A stretch of 64,000 nucleotides of DNA from Cynocephalus volans (Eukaryota > Chordata > Mammalia > Dermoptera > Cynocephalidae): assembly GCF_027409185.1 (NCBI RefSeq), contig NC_084472.1, positions 92,582,427 through 92,646,426 on the forward strand, given 5' to 3'. The position numbers were made by a program, and so were the translations under genes. This document shows, piece after piece, positions 1-10,589 of this stretch. Below the pieces are notes generated by a model, which saw only the letters and a list, made by a program, of their open reading frames with translations, was not told the origin of the DNA and ran no database searches. Every line of letters starts with the position of its first letter. The first letter of the stretch is position 1.

Positions 1-28
1 CAAAAAAAGCAGCAACAAAAACCATATG

Positions 29-1603
29 GGCCAGACTTCTGGTAGAGATGGTGGAATAGATGGTCCCCAGCATTACAGTCTCCCACAAATCAACCAATTT
101 ACAATTATGAAAAAGCAGTGACAGTCAAGCTGGGGCCACTAGAGCTCAGGGGAAGAGGAAGAGAGACCTTCGGAGTGCATGAAGGCAGGAGAAGCCATGA
201 TGAGAGAAAGAAAGAGCCACTCTGACCATTTCAAATCCTGGCTGCTTCCGGTCTGTAGCTGCTGGGTGCACAGAGCAGGTGATGGCAAAAGCCACAGCTG
301 TGCCCTTTTGATGAAGTTGCTCAGAGGTGGCAAGGGAGAAGAGGGCCTAAGTAAGACTAGGCCAGCAAGACTACTAACAGGTTCCTGTGGACCCTCATTG
401 AAGTGAGGAGCCACAACAACTGAAAAAAAGGAGCCACTCAGAGGCTGGTAAGTCATCACAAGGGACCAGCACAGGGCTCGTCCCATGGGAAGTGTTTGGA
501 GTATGGGCGGTGGGGGTGACTGGCCTGCCAGGGAACACTGGGGCACAGCAAGGACAGCTGATCTGCCCTCCAATCAGCATAGGACCACTCAGAGGAGACT
601 GGTCAGTAATATAGAATTGCATGGGGTGCAGTTTGATGAAAAGACTCAGGCCCAGACCAGAGTTTCTATGCAACCCAGGTGCACCAGTTTCATTAGACTC
701 AGAAGTACCTATAAAGTCAACCATTAAAACCTGAGCTGCACAAAGAGTCTTCCCTAGGGAATCAGCAGCAAAGCAGCAATTTAGCTCAACCACAGAGGTC
801 AAGAACTGGTCCCCACAGGAAGTTCCCCATTTTAGAAGTAAGCAAAGGACAACAAATTAGTTCCAGTGCAGAGTTAAAGTGGTGGGAAAAGCAAATAATC
901 CAAAACAGAACTGAAAGAAAAAAGTACTCACAAACAGAGACAAAGTTTAATATTAACTAGTAAAGGTTTCATTTCACCAAAGAATATCTGTAACACCTAG
1001 AAGGACCAGAAGTCCTTGGGCTTGGGCTACCAAGCCAGAAAGGGGGGACAGCTGGGGGTCTCAGCCATGCCCCCCCAACACCGGCAACCAGCCCAGTGAC
1101 AACCATTAAGCCACTGCAGAAAGTGCCCCAAGCTCTCCCAAGCCAGGGTGGTGGGGGGCTGAGGGCCTTGGCCACACTCCTCCAACACCCACAACCAGCC
1201 CAGTAACAACCACTGAGACGCTGCAGGAAGTGCCCTGGGCTCTCCCAAGTGAGGGTGGTGTGGGCCTGTGGGCCTCAGCCACACACTGCCCCCCCCCGAC
1301 ATGTGCAACCAGCCCAGCAATGACCACCAAGCCACAGCAAGAAGGGCCCCAGGTTCCTCAGCTGGGATGTTGGGAGGCAAGGGATTTTGCCACACACCCC
1401 TGACATCTGCACCCAGCCCAGCAATGACCAAGCCACCACTGGTAGCCCCCTAGTCTCCCCTTTGGGAATGAGGAGGTGCCACAGGCCTCAGTCCCACCTC
1501 TCCTTCTTCCTCCTTCTTCCATCTCATTTCCTTCCCCTTTCCCCTCTCCCAACTGCTCCATAACAACATCATAGAATGTAAAAAAAAGAATAATAATAAT
1601 TTT
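29..1603 (+). mobile_element. Composite ORF-less L1-derived retroelement, copy A
   Basis: Positions 35-860 align along their whole length with 28961-29789 (copy B). The 5' end resembles the start of the antisense L1 5' UTR ending near 56205, including a stretch about cccacaaatcaac. After a short spacer (861-1010) comes a GC-rich tandem array (about 1010-1440), a C/T-rich block (1450-1560) and an A-rich end (1579-1603). No ORF1 or ORF2 sequence is present. The flanks are L1 ORF2: bases 1-28 end in codons for NKNHM, and the L1 resumes at 1611 with codons for M-I-T-L-I-D-A. Flanking aaaaaccatatg (17-28) and aaaaaacatg (1604-1613) look like a degenerate target-site duplication. The short ORFs seen on both strands are not conserved as ORFs in copy B. 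Alternatively the 3' part could be an unrelated repeat fused by chance. Confidence 0.75.
1089..1440 (+). repeat. GC-rich tandem array (VNTR) in copy A, unit about 107 bp
   Basis: Units begin with cagcccagtgacaacc or a close variant at 1089, 1196, 1310 and 1414, giving spacings of 107, 114 and 104 bp. The last unit is incomplete, and a partial degenerate unit lies upstream from about 1010. Shared internal words include ctctcccaag, gccacac and the unit ends in acatgtgcaac or acatctgcacc. The array occupies the place held by a different array in copy B. Confidence 0.85.
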
Positions 1604-2335
1604 AAAAAACATGATTACCTTAATAGATGCAGGAAAAGCATTTGACAGAATTCAATATCCTTCCATTGTAAAAACTCTTATCAAATTAGGTATAGAAAGT
1701 ATCTCAACACAATAAAAGCCATAAATGACAATCCCACCACCAATATCACCCTAAAAAAGCTTTCAGCTTTTCCTGTAAGAGCAGGAACAAGACAAGGATG
1801 CCCACTCTCACCACTCCTGTTTAAAATAATACTGGAAGCACTAGCTAGAGCAATCAAGCTGGAGAAAGAAATAAAGGGCATCCAGATTGGAAAAGACAAA
1901 GTCAAATTGTCACTGTTTGCAGATGACATGATCCTATATATAGAAAAACCTAAAGACTCTACCAAAAATCTCTTAGAACTGATAAACAATTTCAGTAAAA
2001 TTGCAGGATACGAAATCAGCACCCAAACATTACTCCAACAACCACCTAGCACAAAAAGAAATCAAGGAAGCAAGCCCATTTACAATAGTTACACACACAC
2101 ACACACACACACACACGCACGCACGCAGAAAATCTAGAAATATAACCAAGGAAGTGAAAGATCTCTACAAGGAGGACTACAAATCACTGTTGAAAGAAAT
2201 TAAAGAGGACACAAAAGTTGGAAAGATACCCCATGTTCTTGGATTGGAAGAATTAACATTGTGAAAATGTCCATTCTACCCAAAGTGATCTATAGATCCA
2301 ATGCAAACTTCTGTAGTTTCATTCATATTTCTAAA
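1604..2335 (+). mobile_element. L1 ORF2 reverse-transcriptase fragment (host of copy A)
   Basis: Translation in several frames gives L1 ORF2 landmarks in order: the DAGKAFD block at about 1626, the [10 protein letters not shown] block at about 1792, [10 protein letters not shown] at about 1917 (the RT catalytic FADD), and the later [22 protein letters not shown] block at about 2150. Frameshifts and a (CA)n insertion break it. It is truncated near 2335 with no 3' UTR. Bases 1-28 are the upstream part of the same L1, now separated by copy A. Confidence 0.88.
2091..2126. repeat. (CA)n microsatellite with GCAC variants
   Basis: About 13 CA dinucleotides followed by three cgca steps, lying inside the L1 ORF2 fragment and shifting its frame. 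Confidence 0.95.
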
Positions 2336-3890
2336 TATGAATTCTATACTGCTATTTAGTGATTTTTCATGCTGAAATGTTATATATTGATTTTCTATTA
2401 TGATGGATATAGACTTAGTTCTCTTCTTTGCCCCTCCCTCTTTATTGCAATAGAATTAACTTGATAAAATTATATCCCTTAAAAATGTTAATCAGCACTG
2501 CTGAGCCAAGTAGCATGCCATATTTGCTCTACTTATTGTAAATATTCATTTTGAAGAATAATCATCTGCTCTTTCTCTTGCATAATTTCCCATTCTCATA
2601 TCCTTATTTCTTCTCTTACTCTTAATTCTTTTTCTCTATGGTCAAAAGTATCATTTACCTTTCTACTGAGTCTTTTTTAAAACTAAAATACTCATTTTCG
2701 TGACTTCTTTCTCTTGCTCTAATCTGGACTGACTGCTGCTGTCTGGTTTAGGTACGTGCTGTTGTCTATAGCTTTCTGTTACTAATTTCCTCACTTGGAT
2801 GTATGGTATTCTAGAACCGTTTTCCTGTTTCTTACTCTCTGCTTTCCTGTGTCATAACTTACAGGAACTTTTAAAGGAAGGGTGTATTAAAAGCAGTGCA
2901 CCTGCAGAATAAAGTATAGAATAACAACTGAAGATTGAAAATTATTTTTTCTTCCAAACTTGTAAAGCCATTTTCTGTTGCCTTTACTAAAAAAAAAAAA
3001 AAAAAAGGCTGCTGTTGAATCATCCAATTCTATTCAGATTTTTATTCTTTTTTATGTGATTTGTGTTCTGTTTTTATGAAAAATTTTAGAATCTTATTTT
3101 TAGTGCTTATGCTCTTAAATGAGTGTTTTTCATTTTTCATACCGGCCATTAAGAGGATTTTGGAGACTCAGGTCCTTTAGTTCTGGGAAATATTCCTGCT
3201 TTTATAACTTCTCCACTATTTTTCTCTGTCTCCTCCTCTTTTCCTTTTAGATGTTGCATCTCCTACAAGAATCCTCCATGCCTATTTTTTTTTTACAGAT
3301 TTTTAAAAATTTCCTGTAACTCTTACATTGTAATTTTTATTTTGGCTATCATATTTTTTTAATTTTAAAATGCAGTTTTTTTTTCATTGTTCTAATGGTT
3401 CCTTTTTTCTAGTTGCTCATTTTTATAGCAATCCTGTTCTTATTATTACAGTTTGTTCTTATTTCTCTAAGAATTTATACATATTTTAGCTCTCTTCTGT
3501 TCCCTGGATTATCTTTGTGTTCCCACGCATTTCTTTATATTTTATTCGCTTTTATAATGGGAGCTTTTCTCATTTATCTGGGTTGTTTTCTTGAGCTCAT
3601 TCTAGGGAATTCAGGAGGGAGATAGCCTTTTCTTTGCATGACTTTAAATACCAGTATCTGGAGGTCTTTTTTCTGGAGACTTCTGATATTTCTGAAAAAC
3701 AAATTGTGATATTTTGCCAGGAGAATAGATGTAATCTGAAATTGGGATATCCTCAATGGCTGGAATCCTTATCTTTGAGGAGTGGATTTGTCCTTTGAAA
3801 ATATCTAGTGGTTTTTAAATCAAATTTGATAAATAAGGTATACAGTAACTAAACAAATAAAAATAAGGTTTAATTATAAAATAATTAAAC
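2336..3890. other. T-rich intergenic stretch, no gene seen
   Basis: Long T-rich sequence with an A-run at 2990-3006. The T-rich style from about 3150 to 3780 resembles the antisense of old L1 or HAL1 ORF1, but no diagnostic block could be fixed. The short ORFs (for example 3413-3625) are hydrophobic low-complexity translations of T-rich DNA. Confidence 0.5.
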
Positions 3891-4440
3891 TGACTTGGAA
3901 ACCTGCCTTTTTATCATCTGCTCCACCATGCTTGGATGGAAATTTGCAACCTGCATTAATATTTTGCCATCTGGCTTCTCCCAACAGAGGCCACTAGAGG
4001 GAGACAGGAAGACAGACGATAAGGAAAGGGCAGGGCTCCCTCTGGTCAATGCCCTCCCAGAATCAGCTTTTCGTTTACCAGTGCTTGATACAAACTTCTT
4101 CCACACTCCCAGAACCAGTTTCATTGTCCCCAGTTAAGAGACACCAGCACCAGTGAGGCAACACCTCCCCCTCAGAAATCTGCATCTCAGCTCTGTGGGG
4201 TCCCATCCCTGACTCTTGAGTGCTCCCTGAACAGTAATGGCTCACTTCTCAGGGATCCGGGCCACAACTCTTCTGGACCCGTTTTCCAAAGTTGGAGGTT
4301 ATGATAAACCCATTCTCTTCCCTTTGCACCAGGCCTGCGGGTGTAACTTAAGAATCAGCTAAATCTCCTTTTTGGCTTCTCAGGCCTCCAATAACCTTGG
4401 AACCAAATCTCTCTACTAAAATGCTGGTGTGGTGTCTTCT
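3891..4440. other. Unassigned moderately GC-rich block, possible LTR or old repeat
   Basis: Composition changes sharply from the T-rich left flank. It contains gaggccactagagggagac and several C-rich stretches, resembling an old repeat, but neither LTR ends nor TIRs could be identified. No coding potential was seen. Confidence 0.3.
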
Positions 4441-4559
4441 TTCATGATGGGACTCTAAAACGCTCCTGAACTGACCTTGAAACAAGTGCAAAAAAAATAC
4501 AAAAAATTTTGAGTAGTGACAGCATCACTTGAATAATACATTGGAGAAAAGAAAGAGTA

Positions 4560-4775
4560 TCATTTTCAACTGTAGGTTTTGAAGTATGACAGATCAAGTT
4601 TGCACCCTGGCTCAGCTGCTTGCTATGGTGGGAGCCTAACATCTTTGAACATCTGTTTCCCCACATAGCTAAAATAGAGATAACACCTCTTGGGCAGCTA
4701 TCAGCAGTAAATGAGATAATGATCTGATACACTTAGAAGAGTGTGCGGGATATAATAAGTATTCAATAAAGTATA
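4560..4775 (+). repeat. MIR SINE fragment
   Basis: Follows the MIR layout: a degenerate core with ctcagctgcttgct, then a tccccacatagctaaaatagagataa segment equivalent to the MIR conserved core, then taaatgagataatg, and a 3' end of agtattcaataaa. Confidence 0.65.
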
Positions 4776-4799
4776 TTTAATGTGTTAAAAATAAAGAAG

Positions 4800-6055
4800 T
4801 TGACTGAGTTAAATTGGACACATGGCTTTGCTGGGTCTAGTCCACATAGCAGCTCTCTGGGTCTGGAGTCAGGTGCCTGCAGTTCTCCTAGGCTAGCATT
4901 GCACTCTGGTGTCTCTACAGTTATGGGGTCTTAATGGCAGCCCCACCCCCTTGGCTCCACGAGACACTGCCTATATGGGGGCTCTTTCAGTGGCCCTGCC
5001 CCTGTAGCAGTTCTCTGCCTGGGTCCCAAGGCTCTCTGAGGCATCCTTTGAAATTTAGGTAGAGCTAGCCATGCCTCCACAGCTCTTGTACTCTGTATGC
5101 CTGCAGAATTAGCACCATGTGGATGCCACCAGGTTTACTGCTTTTGCCCTCCATAGCAGCAGCACAAGCTACTTGTCGGCCAAGTACAGTACTGTTCCCG
5201 AGCCACAGCTAGGGAACCAAGGAGCACTGCGTTGGAGTGTGAAGAACAGAGACTTGAGGTGGCTCTAGGCAGTGAACTCACACTGTTCCCCTCCCTAGAA
5301 ACTGTTCTCGCAGGGCCCTGGCTCTCTGGCCTGTGATGGATGGGGCAGTGACAAAGTTCTCAGAAAGGCTTTTGAGGTCATTCTTTCATTTTCCTGATCA
5401 AGGGCACGTGGCTTTCTTCTGTACATACAAACCTCCTAATCAAACATTCACTTGGCCACACCCTTGAAACGTGCTTTTTTATTCTTTATAATCTGGCCAG
5501 GTTGAGAATTTTCTAAAACTTGAAGCTCTGCTTCCCTTATGATTATAAATTCTTTCTTTAATTTGTTTCTCTTTTCTTACATTTTCCTATAAGAAGTCAA
5601 GAGAAGCCATGCAACGCCCTGAACGCTTTGCTTAGGGATTTCTTCTGCCGAGTCACCTGGTCCATTGCTCGTAAGTTCTGCCTTCCATAAAACACTAGGA
5701 AACAGACATAATTCATACAGGTTCTTTGCCACTTTATAACAAGAATGACTGTTCCTCCAGTTTCCAGTATGATATTTTTCATATCCAACTAACACCTCAT
5801 CTGAATGAAATTTACTGTCCTTATTTCTACCAACATTCTTATTACAAGCACTTAATGTATAAGAAGATTGAGGCTCTGTCTATAACTCTCCTCTCCTGAA
5901 CCCTCACCAGAATCACTTTTAACACTCTGTTTATGGTAATCTAGACTTTTTCTAGCATACACCTCTAAACTCTTCCACCCTTGACCCATTACTCAGTTCC
6001 AAAGCCACTTCCACATACTGAAGTATTTGTTATAGCAACACTCCACTTCCCAGTA
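4800..6055 (-). mobile_element. MaLR (MST/THE1-like) internal region, antisense
   Basis: Non-coding internal sequence typical of MaLR elements, read on the minus strand and directly abutting the LTR at 6060. Near the LTR, the segment around 6030-6060 (minus strand ttggtactgggaagtgg) occupies the primer-binding-site position expected of MaLR/ERVL elements. MaLR elements have no working gag/pol, and no meaningful ORF is seen here. The distal 3' end and its LTR are missing. Confidence 0.7.
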
Positions 6056-6059
6056 CCAA

Positions 6060-6475
6060 TTTCTATCTTAGTCCATTTGTGATGCCATTAAAAAAAAAAC
6101 AACAACAACAACAAAAAACCCTGAGACTGGGTAATTTATAAGTAATAGAAATTGATTTCTTACAGTTCTGGAGGCTGGAAAATCCCAGATCAAGGTGCTG
6201 GCAGGTTTAGTGTCTGGTGAGGTCCTGATTTCTGCTTCCAAGATGGTACTTTGAACACTGTATCTTCACATGACAGAAGGGACAAAAAAGCAAAAAGGGC
6301 AAAAAAGGGTTAGCTAGTTCTCTCAGCCCCCTTATAAGATCACTAACCCCAATCATGAGGGTGGAGCTCTTATACCTAATTACTTCCTGAAGGCCCCACC
6401 TCTTAATACTGTTGCATGGGGATTAAATTTTAACATGAATTTTGGAGGGGACACAAACATTCAAATCATCACATT
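6060..6475 (-). mobile_element. MaLR LTR (5' LTR of the antisense element)
   Basis: Contains the LTR phrases gagactgggtaatttata, acagttctggaggctgg and ccaatcatgagggtggag in antisense order. An A-rich insertion sits at 6089-6118. It joins the internal region at 4800-6055 with matching orientation. Confidence 0.75.
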
Positions 6476-9400
6476 TATGTATAAATAATGTAAAAATACC
6501 ACTTTATTGGAAGTTAAGCAATTTAGGCTCCAGTCCCATTTCTGTTGCTCATTAGTTTTTGGCCCTTGGAAGACAATCACTTTCTAGTATCCTATTTATC
6601 ACATTCATGAAATAAGAAGAATGAACAGAGTTTAGAGATCTACAAACACTAATTCTCTAATTTCTAAATTTTTTATATGTATGCCTTTCAATTACCAGAT
6701 CAGTTTAAAGACATTTATGAACAAATCTATCAAAAGTCCATTACATACACATACATACAAACAGACACAGACAAACACACCACAGACACATCTGAGTGAT
6801 TATATGGTTTAAGGTAAGTTAACAGTATGATGATTATTTATTATCTCTATGTAGCTTCTATCATCTGAAATATATTTTACATACACATGTATTTCTATCT
6901 CTGTATTTGTATTTATATCTATCTATATCTATACACAAAGATTGGACAGACAAATTAGTTAAAGTGAAGCCCTTTGAATTCTAACAAAGAAACAAGGGGT
7001 TAACTTGCTCTCTTGCTCCATTGACCTCAGAGAATGAATTTCTAGAGAGCTCTTATTTCTAGCTTTTACTTAGGAAGGAAAAATAATAATGTATTTTATG
7101 TTTTGAGGTTAAATGAATGTGGGATAAATGTATACATAAGACTCTGTGTGTATGTATGCATATATTGCTATATGCCAGATGATCTGAGGATTTTCCCACG
7201 TATGGAAGAATTTCTTAAGATCATGTTTAACTAGAAATTTACTCTCTTACTTCCCCTGAGTACATGTTTGAATTATATACATTATATACATATAAAAATC
7301 TATGGTATATATGCTTTTTAATATTTAATATAAAAATTAATTTTTTTAGTTGTACCCTTAAAATCATTTTATTGAATATCAGTAGAATGCCTTTGTAAGA
7401 GTTGATTTTATATACTTTGTTACACTCTGACAAATATCATCTTTTATGGTAAGACTAACAGAATAAAGCTACCTCTAAAAGGAAATAAGAATGTTTGTTT
7501 AATATAATAGTCCACATAATATGAAACCAAAATTTTTGTTGTGAATTATCCACACTTTTTACCCAATGTTTATTTTGACACAAACATGTTTGAACACTCT
7601 CTTTCACAAGCAAAAATTGAAGACTTAGAAAGAATATAAATTAGGATCAGTGGCCCCAATTTGGTCTACTTCCAGTGGTCTATGTAGAATAATCAGAGGT
7701 GATAAAGAGTAGAATTTAATAGAGAGCTCTGAACTCATATGTACAAACAAGATAAGATTCTCTGTAACCCCTGGATTATTTTTCTCTCAAGTTCTTAAAT
7801 CATTTTGATAGAACCCCTTGATATCAATATCAAATTGGATGCATTCATAAACACTATCTGTTAGTTCACCTTGCTTCCAATCTGTTTCCTATTATGTCTT
7901 TACTAGCTCTAAGTATACACAATTAAAGGTTTTAAGCAATGGCAGGATAAATTGTCATGTTTTTAAAATGCCTTATTTATTTGCATTTGGAGAACTTAAA
8001 ACGAGACAGGTTAAAATATGCTTCTTCATATAATTCTTTTTAATTACAAGTATAGTTTAAGTAATTTGCTGTAAATTATCCAAAAATTACATTTTAAATA
8101 TATTTTATTTAAAAGTATTAGTTTTGCATAATATTTTGTAAATGTTTGTTTGTTTTATTTCCCATTTTGGAATTTTATCATGGTCTTGTCTTATTTAATA
8201 TAGATAGAAGATTGACTTTTTATAGAACATGAAAGTTCATTTAATTAAGAATACTTCTTGATCAAAGTCTATGCCTGATCAAATTACATATATACTCTTA
8301 AAAATAGCATCTTCATAATTTCTTTCTAGTTATAACATCTCAACTCCCTACTACTATAAATTTGGGGTGTTAATTTTTGTACTTCGATTTATAATTTGAC
8401 CTTTGCCAATAAATGTAGGCTAAAGGTCACAATCTTAAAGGTATTAGAAAGCAGATAATTGAGCAAAAATAGAAATTTTAATTCTATCATGAGGACTTTA
8501 GTTTTGTGTTATTCTAGTTTGCATTAAATTTCAAAGTTTTCAAAGAGAGCGAGAGAAAGGTTATTGAAGAGCAGACTAAGAAAGCAGCTAGCATTTTTAA
8601 AGAAGCTGATTTCTTACAATTGTATTAGAAAGCATTTGGGTGAAGTATTTTTGCGCCTGAACAGTTTTTAAAAAGGTGGAGTAATAAAATTATTTAAAAA
8701 GATAACTTAAGAGGAAGTTTACTCAGAGAAAAATGTGGGTGAACTAAAAGACATTGGGGTAAATAAAAAAGCAAAGAAGTGACAGGGAGATGTTCAGGGA
8801 AGAATGTAAACTTTGGGTCTCAGAAATTACTGATAAAATATTGTGAGAAATTTATAAGGAAAAACAATAAAGAATGCTTTATATGAAGCAAGTTTTATAT
8901 TCATTCGAATGATCATGGAGAAATACACACTTTACCCTGCAGCCTCAGAAGTGTTCCTGGGCCCAAGAGCTCTGGTGCTACACACAGTTCCCACTTGGGA
9001 CTCACTTTATCACCGTCTATTTCACCATCCTTGCCTCCCAAGTCATTACCATGGTAATTGTTGAATCTCTCATTACAGAAAGCCAGTCTTTCATAAATAT
9101 TGTATGTGACTATTATTGGCAGACGCAGTGCCAGTTTTTTAAGAAATATGGAAATTCTGTAATTTGAGGTAATTCATTATTTATCTTTTTTCTAATTTTA
9201 ATGAATACAAGTGTCTCTTCTTCATTAAAAATAGAACAACAAAAATATCCATTAGCCATTATCCTTTTGATTGATCTGTCCCATTAAGCTAAAGATCCAG
9301 GCAGGGAACCCGAGAGCACCTTCATTCTTTAAAGAACATTATCACGCTAAAATTATTTGCTTCTGGAAATCATTAATTTCATCTTATGGATAAGAGGATT

Positions 9401-9978
9401 TTTTTCTGGATTGAGGTAAATTAACATTCCTTTGCATTCACCTTCTTAAGGGAATTCTTAGTGATAAAGTAGAACTAAATGGCACATATTAAACATTCAT
9501 TTAATCTTGGAGGAAGACATTTCCAAGGAAAGTTTAGAGAGAAATTTGAGAATGCTTCTTCGATCTCATTGCAGGAGAGACAGCCACAATATTTTGTTGT
9601 GTTTGCCAGTAAATGCATAGCTATATGTTACTTGTGTATATCAATAAGTATAAAATGATCACATAATTGCTTATTTAGATGTCATGTATTCCTGGGATTG
9701 ACATCTGTGCTGCTTGTTATTTAAGGAGTCTCCTGGTCCTCTGTGATGTCACTGCTTGGTGGAATTTAGAATGACCGATCACTCTCAACTAAATCCAAAT
9801 TCCTTGTACTGGTATTTTGATGATTAAAGAAGGAAAACTTCCAAAGATGGTTTGGTGATGGGAAAATATTTCATGTGACTGTAAATAAAATATACAACTC
9901 TTAAAGAAGTAATCTTCAATCTTCTTTCATTTTTCTTAGTTACTACATATGTCAAATATAAAGCAATTGTTTTTCCTT
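6476..9978. other. AT-rich intergenic block, no gene seen
   Basis: Mostly low-repeat AT-rich DNA. A weak MIR-like stretch lies at 6505-6610 and a CA-rich patch at 6737-6790. A slightly more complex, less AT-rich segment at 8930-9130 stands out. No ORF longer than about 64 codons, no exon-like codon pattern and no RNA gene were recognised. Confidence 0.6.
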
Positions 9979-9999
9979 AAAATTACCCTCAAATTTGCT

Positions 10000-10001
<2 letters not shown>

Positions 10002-10032
<31 letters not shown>

Positions 10033-10115
10033 GTGGCTGGCCAGTACAGGTATCAAACCCTGGACTTTGGTTTCATCAGCACCATGCCCTAACCAACTGA
10101 GCCAACTGGCCAGCC
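10002..10115 (-). mobile_element. tRNA-Ile-derived SINE (CYN/t-SINE type)
   Basis: On the minus strand the body (10115 to 10032) reads as a tRNA-Ile-like sequence with an A box (ggctcagttgg), a B box (gggtttgatacc) and then a 30-bp poly-A (10002-10031 as poly-T). Flanks aaaattaccctca (9979-9991) and aaaattatccttca (10118-10131) form a near-identical target-site duplication. It is not a functional tRNA gene: stems are mismatched and a poly-A tail follows. Confidence 0.88.
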
Positions 10116-10589
10116 TCAAAATTATCCTTCAGAAGACAGGACTGTCCATACCCTTAAAAAGTCTCTCAGGAATTACAGCTCCTTTAGTCATTTTATTTTG
10201 AACAAAAAAGGTCACATTTGCCTGAAACAATTTCAAACTGTGCTAGATTTTTACACTTGTGAGGCCACTTTACCTACTGAATGAAAAAGGAAGGAAATAA
10301 ATTTAAAACAGCTTTTGTAATTATTTCTAGGGGTATGGTCTCACAATTGCAAGTGCTGGATATGGTTGTAAACGAGTCTTCTGACAATCACTTGAAAATA
10401 ATTTGCAGAATGAAGGTCTTTGCCATTTCTATACACATTCTTTTCATTCCTGAGAACTTTGAAGAGCAAAGTGCTAAACTCCAACATACCAGGAGGACTT
10501 TCTTCAAAAAGAATTGTGCCTGAATTTCTTAATATGTGTCTTCTCCTCTCAATCTCATTTTATATAGGGATTAATTTGGTTCCATAAGT

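Noticed and set aside
139..802. Overlapping minus-strand ORFs of 144 and 135 codons
   Set aside because: They lie in the composite element A 5' module. The homologous region of copy B has ORFs in the same area (for example 29383-29730) but frames shift between copies, and no domain is seen.
1027..1431. 134-codon minus ORF with repeated Trp/Gly/Pro motifs
   Set aside because: Translation of the 107-bp tandem array; repeats of DNA, not of a selected protein.
1089..1440. CRISPR-like repeat-spacer array
   Set aside because: Direct tandem minisatellite in mammalian DNA with no spacers.
4560..6475. Possible exons of a host gene in GC-richer DNA
   Set aside because: The sequence follows the MIR and MaLR order and is free of coding capacity.
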